NCBI RefSeq assembly: GCF_001017175.1
Contig: NZ_LCYG01000016.1
Location: 294,569-358,568 of the forward strand
Length of the DNA: 64,000 bases
Source: Microvirga vignae
GTDB lineage: Bacteria > Pseudomonadota > Alphaproteobacteria > Rhizobiales > Beijerinckiaceae
Direction: 5' to 3'
Shown here: in pieces, positions 28,151 to 36,086 of the stretch
Layout of the letters: each line of letters begins with the position of its first letter
How positions within the stretch are numbered: the stretch's first letter is position 1
Position numbers and translations under genes: made by a program
The notes under the pieces: generated by a model
What the model saw: the letters and a program-made list of their open reading frames with translations, nothing else
What the model was told of the DNA's origin: nothing
Database searches by the model: none

Positions 28151-28501
28151 GTGATTCGCTTCCTGAAGGCGCTCATTCTGCTGCCGATCGCGATCCTGGT
28201 GATTCTGCTGGCGGTCGCGAACCGCGCTCCGGTGACCCTGTCGCTGGATCCGTTCTCGAAAGAAGCACCTGAATTCGCCACGCAGCTTCCGCTCTTCGCC
28301 GTGATCTTCGCCGCCGTCATGGTGGGTGTCGTGATCGGCGGCACGGCGAGCTGGCTTGCCCAGGGCAAAGCCCGCAAGGCCCGCCGCCGCTATCGCCGCG
28401 AGGCGGACCAGCTGCGCCATGAGACCGAGCGCCTGCGCAGCCAGAATGCGGCGGCAGGTTTGCCCGCAACGCTGCCGTCCCCGCAATCATCGAGCTTCTA
28501 G
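28151..28501 (+). CDS. LapA family (DUF1049) small membrane protein
   Basis: This 116-residue inner-membrane protein has two hydrophobic segments (about 5-22 and 45-68) separated by a short NRAPVTLSLDPF loop, followed by a charged, predicted coiled-coil tail. This matches LapA/YciS proteins, which in E. coli bind LapB and help control LpxC and LPS synthesis. GTG codons at 28145 and 28151 are both possible; the latter has GAGG at better spacing. It follows ihfB as in other Rhizobiales. No LapB is nearby. Confidence 0.82.
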   Translation: MIRFLKALILLPIAILVILLAVANRAPVTLSLDPFSKEAPEFATQLPLFAVIFAAVMVGVVIGGTASWLAQGKARKARRRYRREADQLRHETERLRSQNAAAGLPATLPSPQSSSF

Positions 28502-28525
28502 GCTCACTCGTTGTCCCCGTTGTTC

Positions 28526-29473
28526 ATGCGCGTCATTTCCTCCGCTGAGATCGATCGGGCTCTCACCTTTCCTGCTCTGGTCGATGCTCTGAGCGATGCC
28601 TTTCGGGGCGACATGGTCACGCCCGTTCGGCATCACCATGAGATCGAGCGCGCGGGCTCTCACGGAACGCTGCTGCTGATGCCGTCCTGGACAGGCCCCG
28701 CCACGAAAGGCGGCTTCGTCGGCGTGAAGGTGGTCTCCGTGTTCCCGGAGAACGGCAAGAAGAACCTGCCGAGCGTCATGGGCTCCTATCTGCTCATGGA
28801 CGGCGAGACGGGTCAGCCCGTGGCGGTGCTCGACGGCACGCGGCTGACCGTCTGGCGCACGGCTGCCGCCTCGGCGCTGGCCGCGCGGCATCTCGCGCAT
28901 CCTGACGCGAGCCGCATGGTCATGGTGGGTGCGGGTGCGCTTGCACCTTTCATCATCCGGGCCCATATGAGCCAGCGGCCCATCCGAGAGGTTCGCTTAT
29001 GGAACCACCGGCCCGAGAAGGCTGAAAGCGTGGCAGCCGAGCTTCGCGCCGAGGGACTTCCCGTCACGGCCGTGACGGAGCTGGAAGCGGCTTTGCGCGA
29101 GGCCGATCTCGTCTCCTGCGCCACGCTTTCCACCGCACCCATCGTGAAGGGCGCGTGGCTCAAGGAGGGTGCGCATCTCGATCTCGTGGGCGCCTTCAAT
29201 CTGAAGATGCGTGAGGCGGATGACGAGGCGCTTCGTCGAGGCCAGGTTTACGTCGATACCGACGCCGCCAAGACCGAGGGCGGAGACGTGGCCGTCTCCA
29301 TCCAGAAGGGCGCTATCTCGGAAGGCCATGTGCGTGGCACGCTGTTCGACCTTTGCCGCAACCCGCCGCAGCGGAGCGACAAGGCAATCACCGTCTTCAA
29401 ATCGGTGGGCACGGCGCTGGAGGATCTGACTGCGGCAATGCTGGTGTGGCGCTCGCTGGCCAATCCGTCGTAA
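28526..29473 (+). CDS. Ornithine cyclodeaminase / mu-crystallin family protein
   Basis: This is a 315-residue NAD(P)-binding protein of the OCD/mu-crystallin family. The N-terminal domain has the substrate region GTLLLMPSW and GVKVVSVFPEN; the Rossmann segment MVMVGAGALAPFIIRAH (about 130-146) lacks the usual GxGxxG third Gly but fits the family. It could be an ornithine cyclodeaminase, alanine dehydrogenase or imine reductase; sequence alone cannot tell. The ATG at 28526 is better than the TTG at 28511. Its location between lapA and trpF gives no metabolic clue. Confidence 0.85.
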   Translation: MRVISSAEIDRALTFPALVDALSDAFRGDMVTPVRHHHEIERAGSHGTLLLMPSWTGPATKGGFVGVKVVSVFPENGKKNLPSVMGSYLLMDGETGQPVAVLDGTRLTVWRTAAASALAARHLAHPDASRMVMVGAGALAPFIIRAHMSQRPIREVRLWNHRPEKAESVAAELRAEGLPVTAVTELEAALREADLVSCATLSTAPIVKGAWLKEGAHLDLVGAFNLKMREADDEALRRGQVYVDTDAAKTEGGDVAVSIQKGAISEGHVRGTLFDLCRNPPQRSDKAITVFKSVGTALEDLTAAMLVWRSLANPS

Positions 29474-29482
29474 AATGAAACA

Positions 29483-30145
29483 ATGGATAACCTGATCAAG
29501 ATCTGCGGGCTCTCGACCCCCGAAACCCTGGCTGCCGCGCTGGATGCCGGCGCGGACATGGTGGGATTCGTGCGCTTTCCGAAGAGCCCGCGCCATGTCA
29601 CACTCGATCTCGGTCATCGCCTCTCGCTGCAGGCGAAGGGCCGCGCCATGCGCGTCGTGCTGCTGGTCGATCCCGGCGACGAGGACATCGCGCAGGCCAT
29701 CGAGGCCATCAATCCTGACCTGATCCAGCTGCATGGAAGCGAGAGCCCCGAGCGCGTTGCCGAAATCCGCGCCATGATCCGCCGCCCCGTCATGAAGGCC
29801 CTCGGCATCGCCGAAAAGAGCGACCTGAAGACCCTTGCTCCTTACGCTGGCCAAGCCGAGCATATCCTGCTCGATGCCAAGCCGCCCCGTATGGCGAATG
29901 CCCTGCCGGGCGGCAACGGCGTGTCCTTCGACTGGAGGCTCTTGAACGGGCTTGACCCGGCTCTTTCCATCATGTTGTCAGGGGGCCTCAATCCCGACAA
30001 CGTGGCGGAGGCCATCAGGCTGACGAAGCCGAAAGCCGTCGATGTGTCGTCGGGGGTGGAAAGCGGGCCCGGCCTGAAGGACCCGGCAAGGATCGAAGCC
30101 TTCATCAAAGCAGCCCGGACAGCATTCGCTGCCCAAAATCACTAA
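29483..30145 (+). CDS. trpF: Phosphoribosylanthranilate isomerase
   Basis: It carries out the third step of tryptophan synthesis, an Amadori rearrangement on a TIM barrel. The 220-residue enzyme has the catalytic Cys8 in IKICGLS, the FPKSPRHV phosphate region, IQLHGSE and the C-terminal [14 protein letters not shown] phosphate-binding loop. It begins nine bases after the preceding stop and is followed by trpB, giving the alphaproteobacterial trpF-trpB-trpA order. Confidence 0.97.
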   Translation: MDNLIKICGLSTPETLAAALDAGADMVGFVRFPKSPRHVTLDLGHRLSLQAKGRAMRVVLLVDPGDEDIAQAIEAINPDLIQLHGSESPERVAEIRAMIRRPVMKALGIAEKSDLKTLAPYAGQAEHILLDAKPPRMANALPGGNGVSFDWRLLNGLDPALSIMLSGGLNPDNVAEAIRLTKPKAVDVSSGVESGPGLKDPARIEAFIKAARTAFAAQNH

Positions 30146-30167
30146 AATCACTAAGGCAGGACAGCCC

Positions 30168-31418
30168 GTGTCAGCTCAAGCTCAACCCAATTCCTTCCGC
30201 ATCGGTCCCGACGAGCGCGGGCATTTCGGCCAGTTCGGCGGGCGCTTCGTCGCCGAGACCCTGATGCCGAACATCCTGGAGCTGGAGAAGGCCTACAACG
30301 AGGCCAAGGTCGACCCGGCCTTCCATGCCGACATGGAGTATTTCTCGAAGCATTATATCGGCCGTCCGAGCCCGCTCTATTTCGCGGAGCGCATGACCGA
30401 GCATCTTCGTGAGGTTTCTACGGCCTCCGGCCTATCGGGCGGCGCGAAGATCTATTTCAAGCGCGAAGAGCTGAACCACACCGGCGCGCACAAGGTGAAC
30501 AACGTGCTGGGCCAGATCCTTCTCGCCCGCCGCATGGGCAAGAAGCGCATCATCGCCGAAACCGGCGCGGGCCAGCACGGAGTCGCCACCGCGACCCTCT
30601 GCGCGCGCTTCGGCCTCGAATGCATCGTCTACATGGGCGCTGTCGACGTGGAGCGGCAGAAGCCGAACGTCTTCCGCATGAACATGCTGGGCGCGAAGGT
30701 CGTGCCCGTGCAGTCCGGCACGAAGACGCTGAAAGACGCCATGAACGAGGCCCTGCGCGACTGGGTCACCAATGTCGCCGACACCTTCTACTGCATCGGC
30801 ACGGTCGCAGGCCCGCATCCCTATCCTGCCATGGTGCGCGACTTCCAGTGCGTGATCGGCGAGGAGACCCGTCAGCAGATGATGGAGATGGAAGGACGCC
30901 TGCCGGATTCGCTCGTCGCCTGCATCGGCGGCGGATCGAATGCGATCGGCCTGTTCCACCCCTTCCTCGACGACAAGGACGTGGAAATCTACGGCGTCGA
31001 GGCGGCAGGCCATGGTCTCGACAAGCTGCATGCGGCGTCGCTCACGGGCGGGCGTCCCGGCGTGCTCCACGGCAACCGGACCTATCTCCTCATGAACCAG
31101 GATGGGCAGATCAGCGACGCCCATTCCATCTCCGCCGGTCTCGACTATCCCGGCATCGGCCCGGAGCACGCGTGGCTCCACGAAATGGGCCGCGTGGCAT
31201 ACATCTCCGCCACGGACGACGAGGCGCTGGAAGCCTTCCAGCTCTGCTCGCGTCTCGAAGGCATCCTGCCCGCCCTGGAGCCGAGCCATGCGCTCGCCAA
31301 GGTCATGGAACTCGCGCCGAAGAAGCCGAAGGATCACCTGATGGTGGTCAACATCAGCGGCCGTGGCGACAAGGACCTGTTCCAGATCGCCGAGCATCTG
31401 GGGAACAAGATCGCCTGA
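30168..31418 (+). CDS. trpB: Tryptophan synthase beta chain
   Basis: This PLP enzyme joins indole and serine to form tryptophan. The 416-residue protein carries the PLP Lys109 in [13 protein letters not shown], the [10 protein letters not shown] catalytic region and [15 protein letters not shown] phosphate-binding loop. It starts at a GTG (30168) behind GGCAGG. The gap to trpA contains an 85-bp palindromic repeat, so coupling with trpA is not by overlap. Confidence 0.97.
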   Translation: MSAQAQPNSFRIGPDERGHFGQFGGRFVAETLMPNILELEKAYNEAKVDPAFHADMEYFSKHYIGRPSPLYFAERMTEHLREVSTASGLSGGAKIYFKREELNHTGAHKVNNVLGQILLARRMGKKRIIAETGAGQHGVATATLCARFGLECIVYMGAVDVERQKPNVFRMNMLGAKVVPVQSGTKTLKDAMNEALRDWVTNVADTFYCIGTVAGPHPYPAMVRDFQCVIGEETRQQMMEMEGRLPDSLVACIGGGSNAIGLFHPFLDDKDVEIYGVEAAGHGLDKLHAASLTGGRPGVLHGNRTYLLMNQDGQISDAHSISAGLDYPGIGPEHAWLHEMGRVAYISATDDEALEAFQLCSRLEGILPALEPSHALAKVMELAPKKPKDHLMVVNISGRGDKDLFQIAEHLGNKIA

Positions 31419-31428
31419 GATCTTCTCC

Positions 31429-31513
31429 CGTCATGGCCGGGCTTGTCCCGGCCATCCACGTCTTAAGGCTCCGGTTCAAGACGTGGATACCCGCGACAAG
31501 CGCGGGTATGACG
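31429..31513. repeat. Palindromic repeat (family C) between trpB and trpA
   Basis: A near-symmetrical 85-bp hairpin begins CGTCATGGCCGGGCTTGTCC and its arms meet at ACGTCTT/AAGACGT around a 13-base centre. It lies inside the trp cluster and would form a stable mRNA stem. Confidence 0.88.
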
Positions 31514-31564
31514 CCTCTTCATCACGGTTTCACCCCGCCTCTCTCCCGTGCTAAAGACCCCGCC

Positions 31565-32404
31565 ATGATCAAGCGCATCGAAGCCCGTTTTGAACAATGC
31601 CGTGCGGAAGGCCGCGCCGCCCTCGTCACCTATGTGATGGCCGGCGACCCGGATCCGGAAACCTCGCTGGCCATCCTGAAAAGCCTTCCCAGGGCCGGCG
31701 CCGATATCGTGGAGTTCGGCCTGCCCTTCACCGATCCCATGGCCGACGGTCCGGCGATCCAGGCGGCGGGCCTCAGGGCCCTGAAGGTCGGTCAGGACAC
31801 GGTGAAGACCCTCGACCTCATCCGCCGCTTCCGGGCCGAGGACCAGGACACGCCCGTGATCCTCATGGGCTATTTCAACCCGATCTTCGTCTACGGCGTC
31901 GACCGCTTCCTCGCCGACGCAAAGGACGCCGGCGTCGATGGCCTCATCGTGGTGGATCTTCCGCCCGAGGAGGACGACGAGCTCTGCCTGCCGGCCCTGA
32001 AGGCGGGCCTTGCCTTCATTCGCCTTGCGACTCCGACCACGGACGATCACCGCCTTCCGGCGGTGCTCGCCAATACGGCTGGGTTCGTTTACTACGTTTC
32101 CATCACGGGCATCACCGGCGCTGCGACCCCGGATTTCGGCAAGGTCGCCTCGGCGGTGGAGCGCATCAAGCATCACACGCCTCTCCCTGTCGTGGTGGGC
32201 TTCGGCGTGAAGAGCGGCGCTCATGCGGCGGCGGTGGCCAAGGGCGCCGACGGCGTGGTGGTGGGCTCGGCCCTCATCGACGTGCTCAAGGGTACGTTGG
32301 ACGATCAGGACCGCGCCACCTCGCGCACGGTCGAGGCCGTCACCACCTTGGTGAAGGAATTGAGCGAAGGCGTGCGCTCGGTGTCGAAGCGCGCAGCCGC
32401 TTGA
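31565..32404 (+). CDS. trpA: Tryptophan synthase alpha chain
   Basis: It cleaves indole-3-glycerol phosphate to indole, which is channelled to TrpB. The 279-residue TIM barrel has catalytic Glu50 in [10 protein letters not shown] and Asp61 in PMADGPAIQ, and the phosphate-binding [10 protein letters not shown]. The ATG at 31565 gives the usual N-terminus; the long open frame running upstream through trpB is a shadow. Family C repeats lie on both sides. Confidence 0.97.
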   Translation: MIKRIEARFEQCRAEGRAALVTYVMAGDPDPETSLAILKSLPRAGADIVEFGLPFTDPMADGPAIQAAGLRALKVGQDTVKTLDLIRRFRAEDQDTPVILMGYFNPIFVYGVDRFLADAKDAGVDGLIVVDLPPEEDDELCLPALKAGLAFIRLATPTTDDHRLPAVLANTAGFVYYVSITGITGAATPDFGKVASAVERIKHHTPLPVVVGFGVKSGAHAAAVAKGADGVVVGSALIDVLKGTLDDQDRATSRTVEAVTTLVKELSEGVRSVSKRAAA

Positions 32405-32414
32405 AGATTACGAA

Positions 32415-32499
32415 ACGTCATGCCCGCACTTGGTGCGGGCATCCACGCCTTCAAACGTGTGGAAAGACGTGGATGGCCGGGACAAGCCCGGCCATGACG
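32415..32499. repeat. Palindromic repeat (family C) between trpA and accD
   Basis: An 85-bp inverted repeat begins ACGTCATGCCCGCACTTGG and ends in GCCGGGACAAGCCCGGCCATGACG. It is a second copy of the element found between trpB and trpA, 15 bp before the accD start. Confidence 0.88.
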
Positions 32500-32513
32500 A
32501 GAGGATTAAAGCG

Positions 32514-33374
32514 ATGAACTGGATTTCCGAAGTCGTCCGTCCGAAGATCAAGACGCTCTTCAAGCGCGAGACGCCGGACAATCTCTGGATCAAGTGCCCG
32601 GATACGGGACAGGTCGTGTTCCACAAGGACGTGGAGGCGAACCAGTGGGTGATCCCCGGCTCCAATCATCACATGCGGATTTCCGCCACGCAGCGCTTGG
32701 CTCTCATGTTCGATGGCGGTACCTGGCTCGACGTGGCGCTGCCGGAAGTGCCTGTCGATCCGCTGAAGTTCCGCGACGAGAAGAAGTATATCGACCGCCT
32801 GAAGGATGCCCGCGCCAAGACCGGCCAGCAGGATGCCTTCAAGGTGGGCTTCGGCCGCGTCGAAGAGTTGCCGATGACCATCGCCGTGCAGGATTTCGGC
32901 TTCATGGGCGGCTCGCTCGGCATGGCGGCGGGTGAGGCCTTCATCAAGGGCGCCGAGACCGCACTCGACAAGAAGACGCCTTACGTGCTCTTCGCCGGTT
33001 CCGGTGGCGCGCGCATGCAGGAGGGCATTCTCTCCCTCATGCAGATGCCGCGCACCACGGTGGCGATCCGCCGCCTGCGCGACGCGCGCCTGCCCTACAT
33101 CGTCGTGCTCACGAACCCCACCACGGGCGGCGTCACGGCGTCTTACGCGATGCTGGGCGATGTGCATCTCGCAGAACCCGGCGCGCTCATCGGCTTTGCC
33201 GGTCCGCGTGTGATCGAGCAGACCATCCGCGAGAAGCTGCCCGACGGCTTCCAGCGCTCCGAGTATCTGAAGGAGCACGGCATGGTGGACATGGTGGTGC
33301 ACCGCCATGACCTGAAACCGACGATTGCCCGGCTGTCGCGCCTCTTCACCAAGGCTCCGGCCGTCGCTGCGTAA
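32514..33374 (+). CDS. accD: Acetyl-CoA carboxylase carboxyltransferase subunit beta
   Basis: This is the beta half of the carboxyltransferase that makes malonyl-CoA for fatty-acid synthesis. The 286-residue protein has the crotonase-like core with [26 protein letters not shown] and [14 protein letters not shown]. Of the four cysteines of the E. coli zinc ribbon only the first (KCPDTG, about residue 28) is present; the others are replaced, as I recall in other Rhizobiales AccD. The ATG at 32514 follows GAGGATTAAAGCG. Linkage to trpA and folC is conserved. Confidence 0.95.
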   Translation: MNWISEVVRPKIKTLFKRETPDNLWIKCPDTGQVVFHKDVEANQWVIPGSNHHMRISATQRLALMFDGGTWLDVALPEVPVDPLKFRDEKKYIDRLKDARAKTGQQDAFKVGFGRVEELPMTIAVQDFGFMGGSLGMAAGEAFIKGAETALDKKTPYVLFAGSGGARMQEGILSLMQMPRTTVAIRRLRDARLPYIVVLTNPTTGGVTASYAMLGDVHLAEPGALIGFAGPRVIEQTIREKLPDGFQRSEYLKEHGMVDMVVHRHDLKPTIARLSRLFTKAPAVAA

Positions 33375-33388
33375 TGGGTTTTTGTTTT

Positions 33389-33434
33389 CGCATGATCTTA
33401 TCGGATAGCCGGATCCTGCTTTTCCGGATCATGC
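33389..33434. repeat. Short palindromic repeat (family E) between accD and folC
   Basis: GCATGATC, a variable GGATAGCC/GGATCCTGC centre and TTTTCCGGATCATGC form an imperfect palindrome. The same element, better preserved, abuts the addB start at 42686-42730. Confidence 0.75.
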
Positions 33435-33447
33435 TTGGAGTAGGGCG

Positions 33448-34773
33448 ATGGATTCCTCTGATGCGCTGATCGCGCGCTTTCTCGCCCTGCACCCGAAGAC
33501 CATCGATCTGTCGCTCGGGCGCATTCAGCGGCTCTTGAAGCAGCTCGGAAACCCTGAGCGCCGCTTGCCGCCCGTGATTCACGTGGCGGGCACCAACGGC
33601 AAGGGCTCCACCATCGCCTTCATGCGGGCGATTCTGGAAAGCGCAGGCCTTGCCGTTCACGTCTATACCTCGCCCCATCTCGTGCGCTTCCATGAGCGCA
33701 TCCGCCTCGGGCGCTTCGGCGGAGGGCATTACGTGACCGAGGATCGTCTCGTCGAGGCCTTCCGCCGCTGCGAGGCGGTGAATGCGGGCCAACCGATCAC
33801 GGTGTTCGAGATCACCACCGCTGCGGCGCTCCTCATCTTCGCCGAGGAGCCTGCCGACGTGCTGCTGCTCGAAGTGGGATTGGGTGGACGCTTCGACGCC
33901 ACGAATGTCATCGACAAGCCTGCGGCCGCCGTCGTCACGCCCATCGGTCACGATCACGCGGAATATCTCGGCACGACCTTGCAGGCCATCGCCAAGGAGA
34001 AGGCGGGCATCTTCAAGCGCGGATGCCCGGCGATCATCGCGCCGCAGGATTACGCGGAAGCCGATCAGACCCTTTTCAGCGAGGCGGAGCGCATCGGTGC
34101 TTCGCCTGTGCTCGTCGGCCAGCAGGATTTCTCCGTGCATGAAGAGGGCGGCCGCCTCGTCTATCAGGACGAAAAAGGCCTGCTCGATCTGCCGCGTCCC
34201 AAGCTCGTCGGGCGGCATCAGTTCACCAATGCCGGTACGGCTATCGCGGCTTTGCGTGCAGCAGGCTTCGAGAAATTCGAGACCTCCGCTTTCGAAGCAG
34301 GCCTCACCCGCGCGGAATGGCCCGGGCGCTTGCAACGTCTCTCGAAGGGCCGTCTGCCAGAGATCGCGCCTGAAGGCTGCGAGCTGTGGCTCGACGGCGG
34401 GCACAATCCCGATGGCGGGCGCGTTCTCGCCGCCGCCATGGCCGATCAGAGCGAGCGCTCCGATGCGCCGCTCGTCCTGATCACCGGCATGCTCGGCACC
34501 AAGGACAGCCAGGCTTTCTTCAAGAATTTTTCGGGCCTTGCGCGCGAGGTGATCGCGGTGCCGATCTCGGGCCAGATCGCGGCGCGCCCGGCGGAGGAGG
34601 TGGCGGCGATTGCGGGAAGCGTAGGGTTGACCACTTCCGTCGCGCCGAGCGTCGAATCCGCGCTCGCCTCGCTCCATAACTACGTTTGGGATCGCCCGCC
34701 CCGTGTCCTGATCTGCGGCTCGCTCTATCTGGCAGGAGAGGTGTTGGCAGCCAATGGAACGCTGCCTGAATAG
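33448..34773 (+). CDS. folC: Folylpolyglutamate synthase / dihydrofolate synthase
   Basis: This bifunctional Mur-ligase-like enzyme adds glutamate to dihydropteroate and folates. The 441-residue protein carries the P-loop AGTNGKGSTIAFMR (about 47-60), the omega-loop TSPHLVRFHERIR, the metal-binding region LLLEVGLGGRFDATNVI, and the C-terminal domain with LWLDGGHNPDG. It is full length and starts at the ATG 33448, just after the family E repeat. A VOC gene follows after 11 bp. Confidence 0.95.
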   Translation: MDSSDALIARFLALHPKTIDLSLGRIQRLLKQLGNPERRLPPVIHVAGTNGKGSTIAFMRAILESAGLAVHVYTSPHLVRFHERIRLGRFGGGHYVTEDRLVEAFRRCEAVNAGQPITVFEITTAAALLIFAEEPADVLLLEVGLGGRFDATNVIDKPAAAVVTPIGHDHAEYLGTTLQAIAKEKAGIFKRGCPAIIAPQDYAEADQTLFSEAERIGASPVLVGQQDFSVHEEGGRLVYQDEKGLLDLPRPKLVGRHQFTNAGTAIAALRAAGFEKFETSAFEAGLTRAEWPGRLQRLSKGRLPEIAPEGCELWLDGGHNPDGGRVLAAAMADQSERSDAPLVLITGMLGTKDSQAFFKNFSGLAREVIAVPISGQIAARPAEEVAAIAGSVGLTTSVAPSVESALASLHNYVWDRPPRVLICGSLYLAGEVLAANGTLPE

Positions 34774-34784
34774 GAAAAGCGGCC

Positions 34785-35192
34785 ATGGCCACCAAAATCT
34801 ACGTCAACCTGCCGGTGAAGGACCTTCAGCGGTCGGTGCGCTTTTTCAAGGCCATGGGCTTTGGCCTCAATCCCGAATTCTCTGATGAGAGCGCCGCCTG
34901 CATGGTGATCGCGGACAATATTTTCGCCATGCTGCTGACCGAGGCGAAGTTCCGGGAATTCGCCCGCAAGCCCGTTGCCGATGCCTCCAGGATGACCGAG
35001 ATGCTCACCTCGCTTTCCGTGGAGAGCAGGGCGCGGGTCAATCAGCTCGTGGACAAGGCTTTGGCGCAGGGCGGCAGAGAAGTGCGCGAGCCGGAAGATC
35101 ACGGCTTCATGTTCGGGCGCAGCTTCAGCGACCTCGACGGGCACATCTGGGAAATCATCTATTTGGATCCGAGCCGGATGAGACAGAGCTGA
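34785..35192 (+). CDS. VOC (glyoxalase/bleomycin-resistance fold) family protein
   Basis: This 135-residue protein has the paired beta-alpha-beta-beta-beta modules of the VOC superfamily. The N-terminal YVNLPVKDLQRSVRFFKAMGFGLNPEF and C-terminal FGRSFSDLDGHIWEIIYLDP are characteristic, the Glu of WEI being a common metal ligand. It is closest in style to uncharacterised PhnB/YtiD-like lactoylglutathione lyase relatives; the substrate is unknown. It starts 11 bp after folC. Confidence 0.88.
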   Translation: MATKIYVNLPVKDLQRSVRFFKAMGFGLNPEFSDESAACMVIADNIFAMLLTEAKFREFARKPVADASRMTEMLTSLSVESRARVNQLVDKALAQGGREVREPEDHGFMFGRSFSDLDGHIWEIIYLDPSRMRQS

Positions 35193-35303
35193 TCGTTGCG
35201 CTCTCCGGTTCGGATAGCCCGTTTGCGCATTTGCCAATCCGGTTGCCTAGGCAGAACCTCCTCGGCGTCTGGAGCCGATCCGGCCCCATCAGGAGGCGCC
35301 GGC

Positions 35304-35594
35304 ATGTCCGGCGGGAAGATCATGCCGCAATTCGTGATCGAGCGAAACATGCCAGGCGTGGGCAACGCGTCCGCCGACGATCTCAAAGGAGCTTCACAGA
35401 CTTCGTGCGGGGTCCTGCGTGACCTCGGTCCGGAAATCCAATGGGTCCATAGTTACGTTACGGACGACAAGATCTACTGCGTCTATCGCGCACCGAACGA
35501 GGACATCATCCGCGAGCATGCCCGGCGCGGCGGATTTCCGGCAGATCGCATCTCGCAAGTTCGCGCCATGATCGATCCCACGACGGCCGAGTAG
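35304..35594 (+). CDS. DUF4242 (SCO4226-like) small protein
   Basis: This 96-residue cytoplasmic protein resembles DUF4242 members, of which SCO4226 from Streptomyces is reported to bind nickel. The conserved region MPQFVIERNMPG, a central TSCGVLRDLGPEIQWVHSYVTDDKIYCVY and the C-terminal GFPADRISQVRAMIDPTTAE are all present. ATGs at 35304 (AGGAGG, eight-base spacing) and 35322 are both possible; the latter gives the common family N-terminus. It ends at a bidirectional terminator shared with trxA. Confidence 0.85.
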   Translation: MSGGKIMPQFVIERNMPGVGNASADDLKGASQTSCGVLRDLGPEIQWVHSYVTDDKIYCVYRAPNEDIIREHARRGGFPADRISQVRAMIDPTTAE

Positions 35595-35613
35595 ATCAAT
35601 AACCCGGAACAGC

Positions 35614-35639
35614 AAAAAGGGGCCATGAGGCCCCTTTTT
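35614..35639. terminator. Bidirectional terminator between DUF4242 gene and trxA
   Basis: AAAAAGGGGCC, a 4-base loop, GGCCCC and TTTTT: a perfect stem with T-runs on both strands. It separates converging genes ending at 35594 and 35662. Confidence 0.93.
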
Positions 35640-35661
35640 CATTCTTGATCTCTGCGAGCGA

Positions 35662-35982
35662 TCAGGCCGAAGCCTGGATCCACTTGGTGAGATCGCCCTT
35701 CGGGGCGGCGCCGATCTTCTGGGCCACGACCTGACCGCCCTTGAACATCATGAGCGCCGGGATCGAGCGGATGCCGAGCTGTGAGGCGATCTGCGGATTC
35801 TCGTCCACATTCACCTTCGCGATCTTCACCTTGCCGGCCATCTCGTTGGAGATCTCTTCCAGAGCCGGGCCGATCATGCGGCAGGGGCCGCACCACTCGG
35901 CCCAGAAATCGACCACGACAGGCTCGGAGGATTGCAGGACGTCCTGCGCGAAGCTCGCGTCGGTCACCTTAAAGGTCGCCAT
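35662..35982 (-). CDS. trxA: Thioredoxin
   Basis: This small cytoplasmic protein disulfide reductase has 106 residues, the active site WCGPC with Cys31 and Cys34, the cis-Pro in [13 protein letters not shown], and the C-terminal helix. The ATG at 35982 follows AGGTGA. It is the last gene of a minus-strand block that starts with divL, separated from addA by 104 bp, so it probably has its own promoter too. Confidence 0.97.
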   Translation of the reverse strand: MATFKVTDASFAQDVLQSSEPVVVDFWAEWCGPCRMIGPALEEISNEMAGKVKIAKVNVDENPQIASQLGIRSIPALMMFKGGQVVAQKIGAAPKGDLTKWIQASA

Positions 35983-36086
35983 CACATCACCTTTGAATTT
36001 TTGATACAGCGACTCAAGACGAGCCGCTCGACGATAGAGCCAAGGTAAGAACGGCGGTTTCGGGAATCAAGCAAGGGCTCTTTCCC

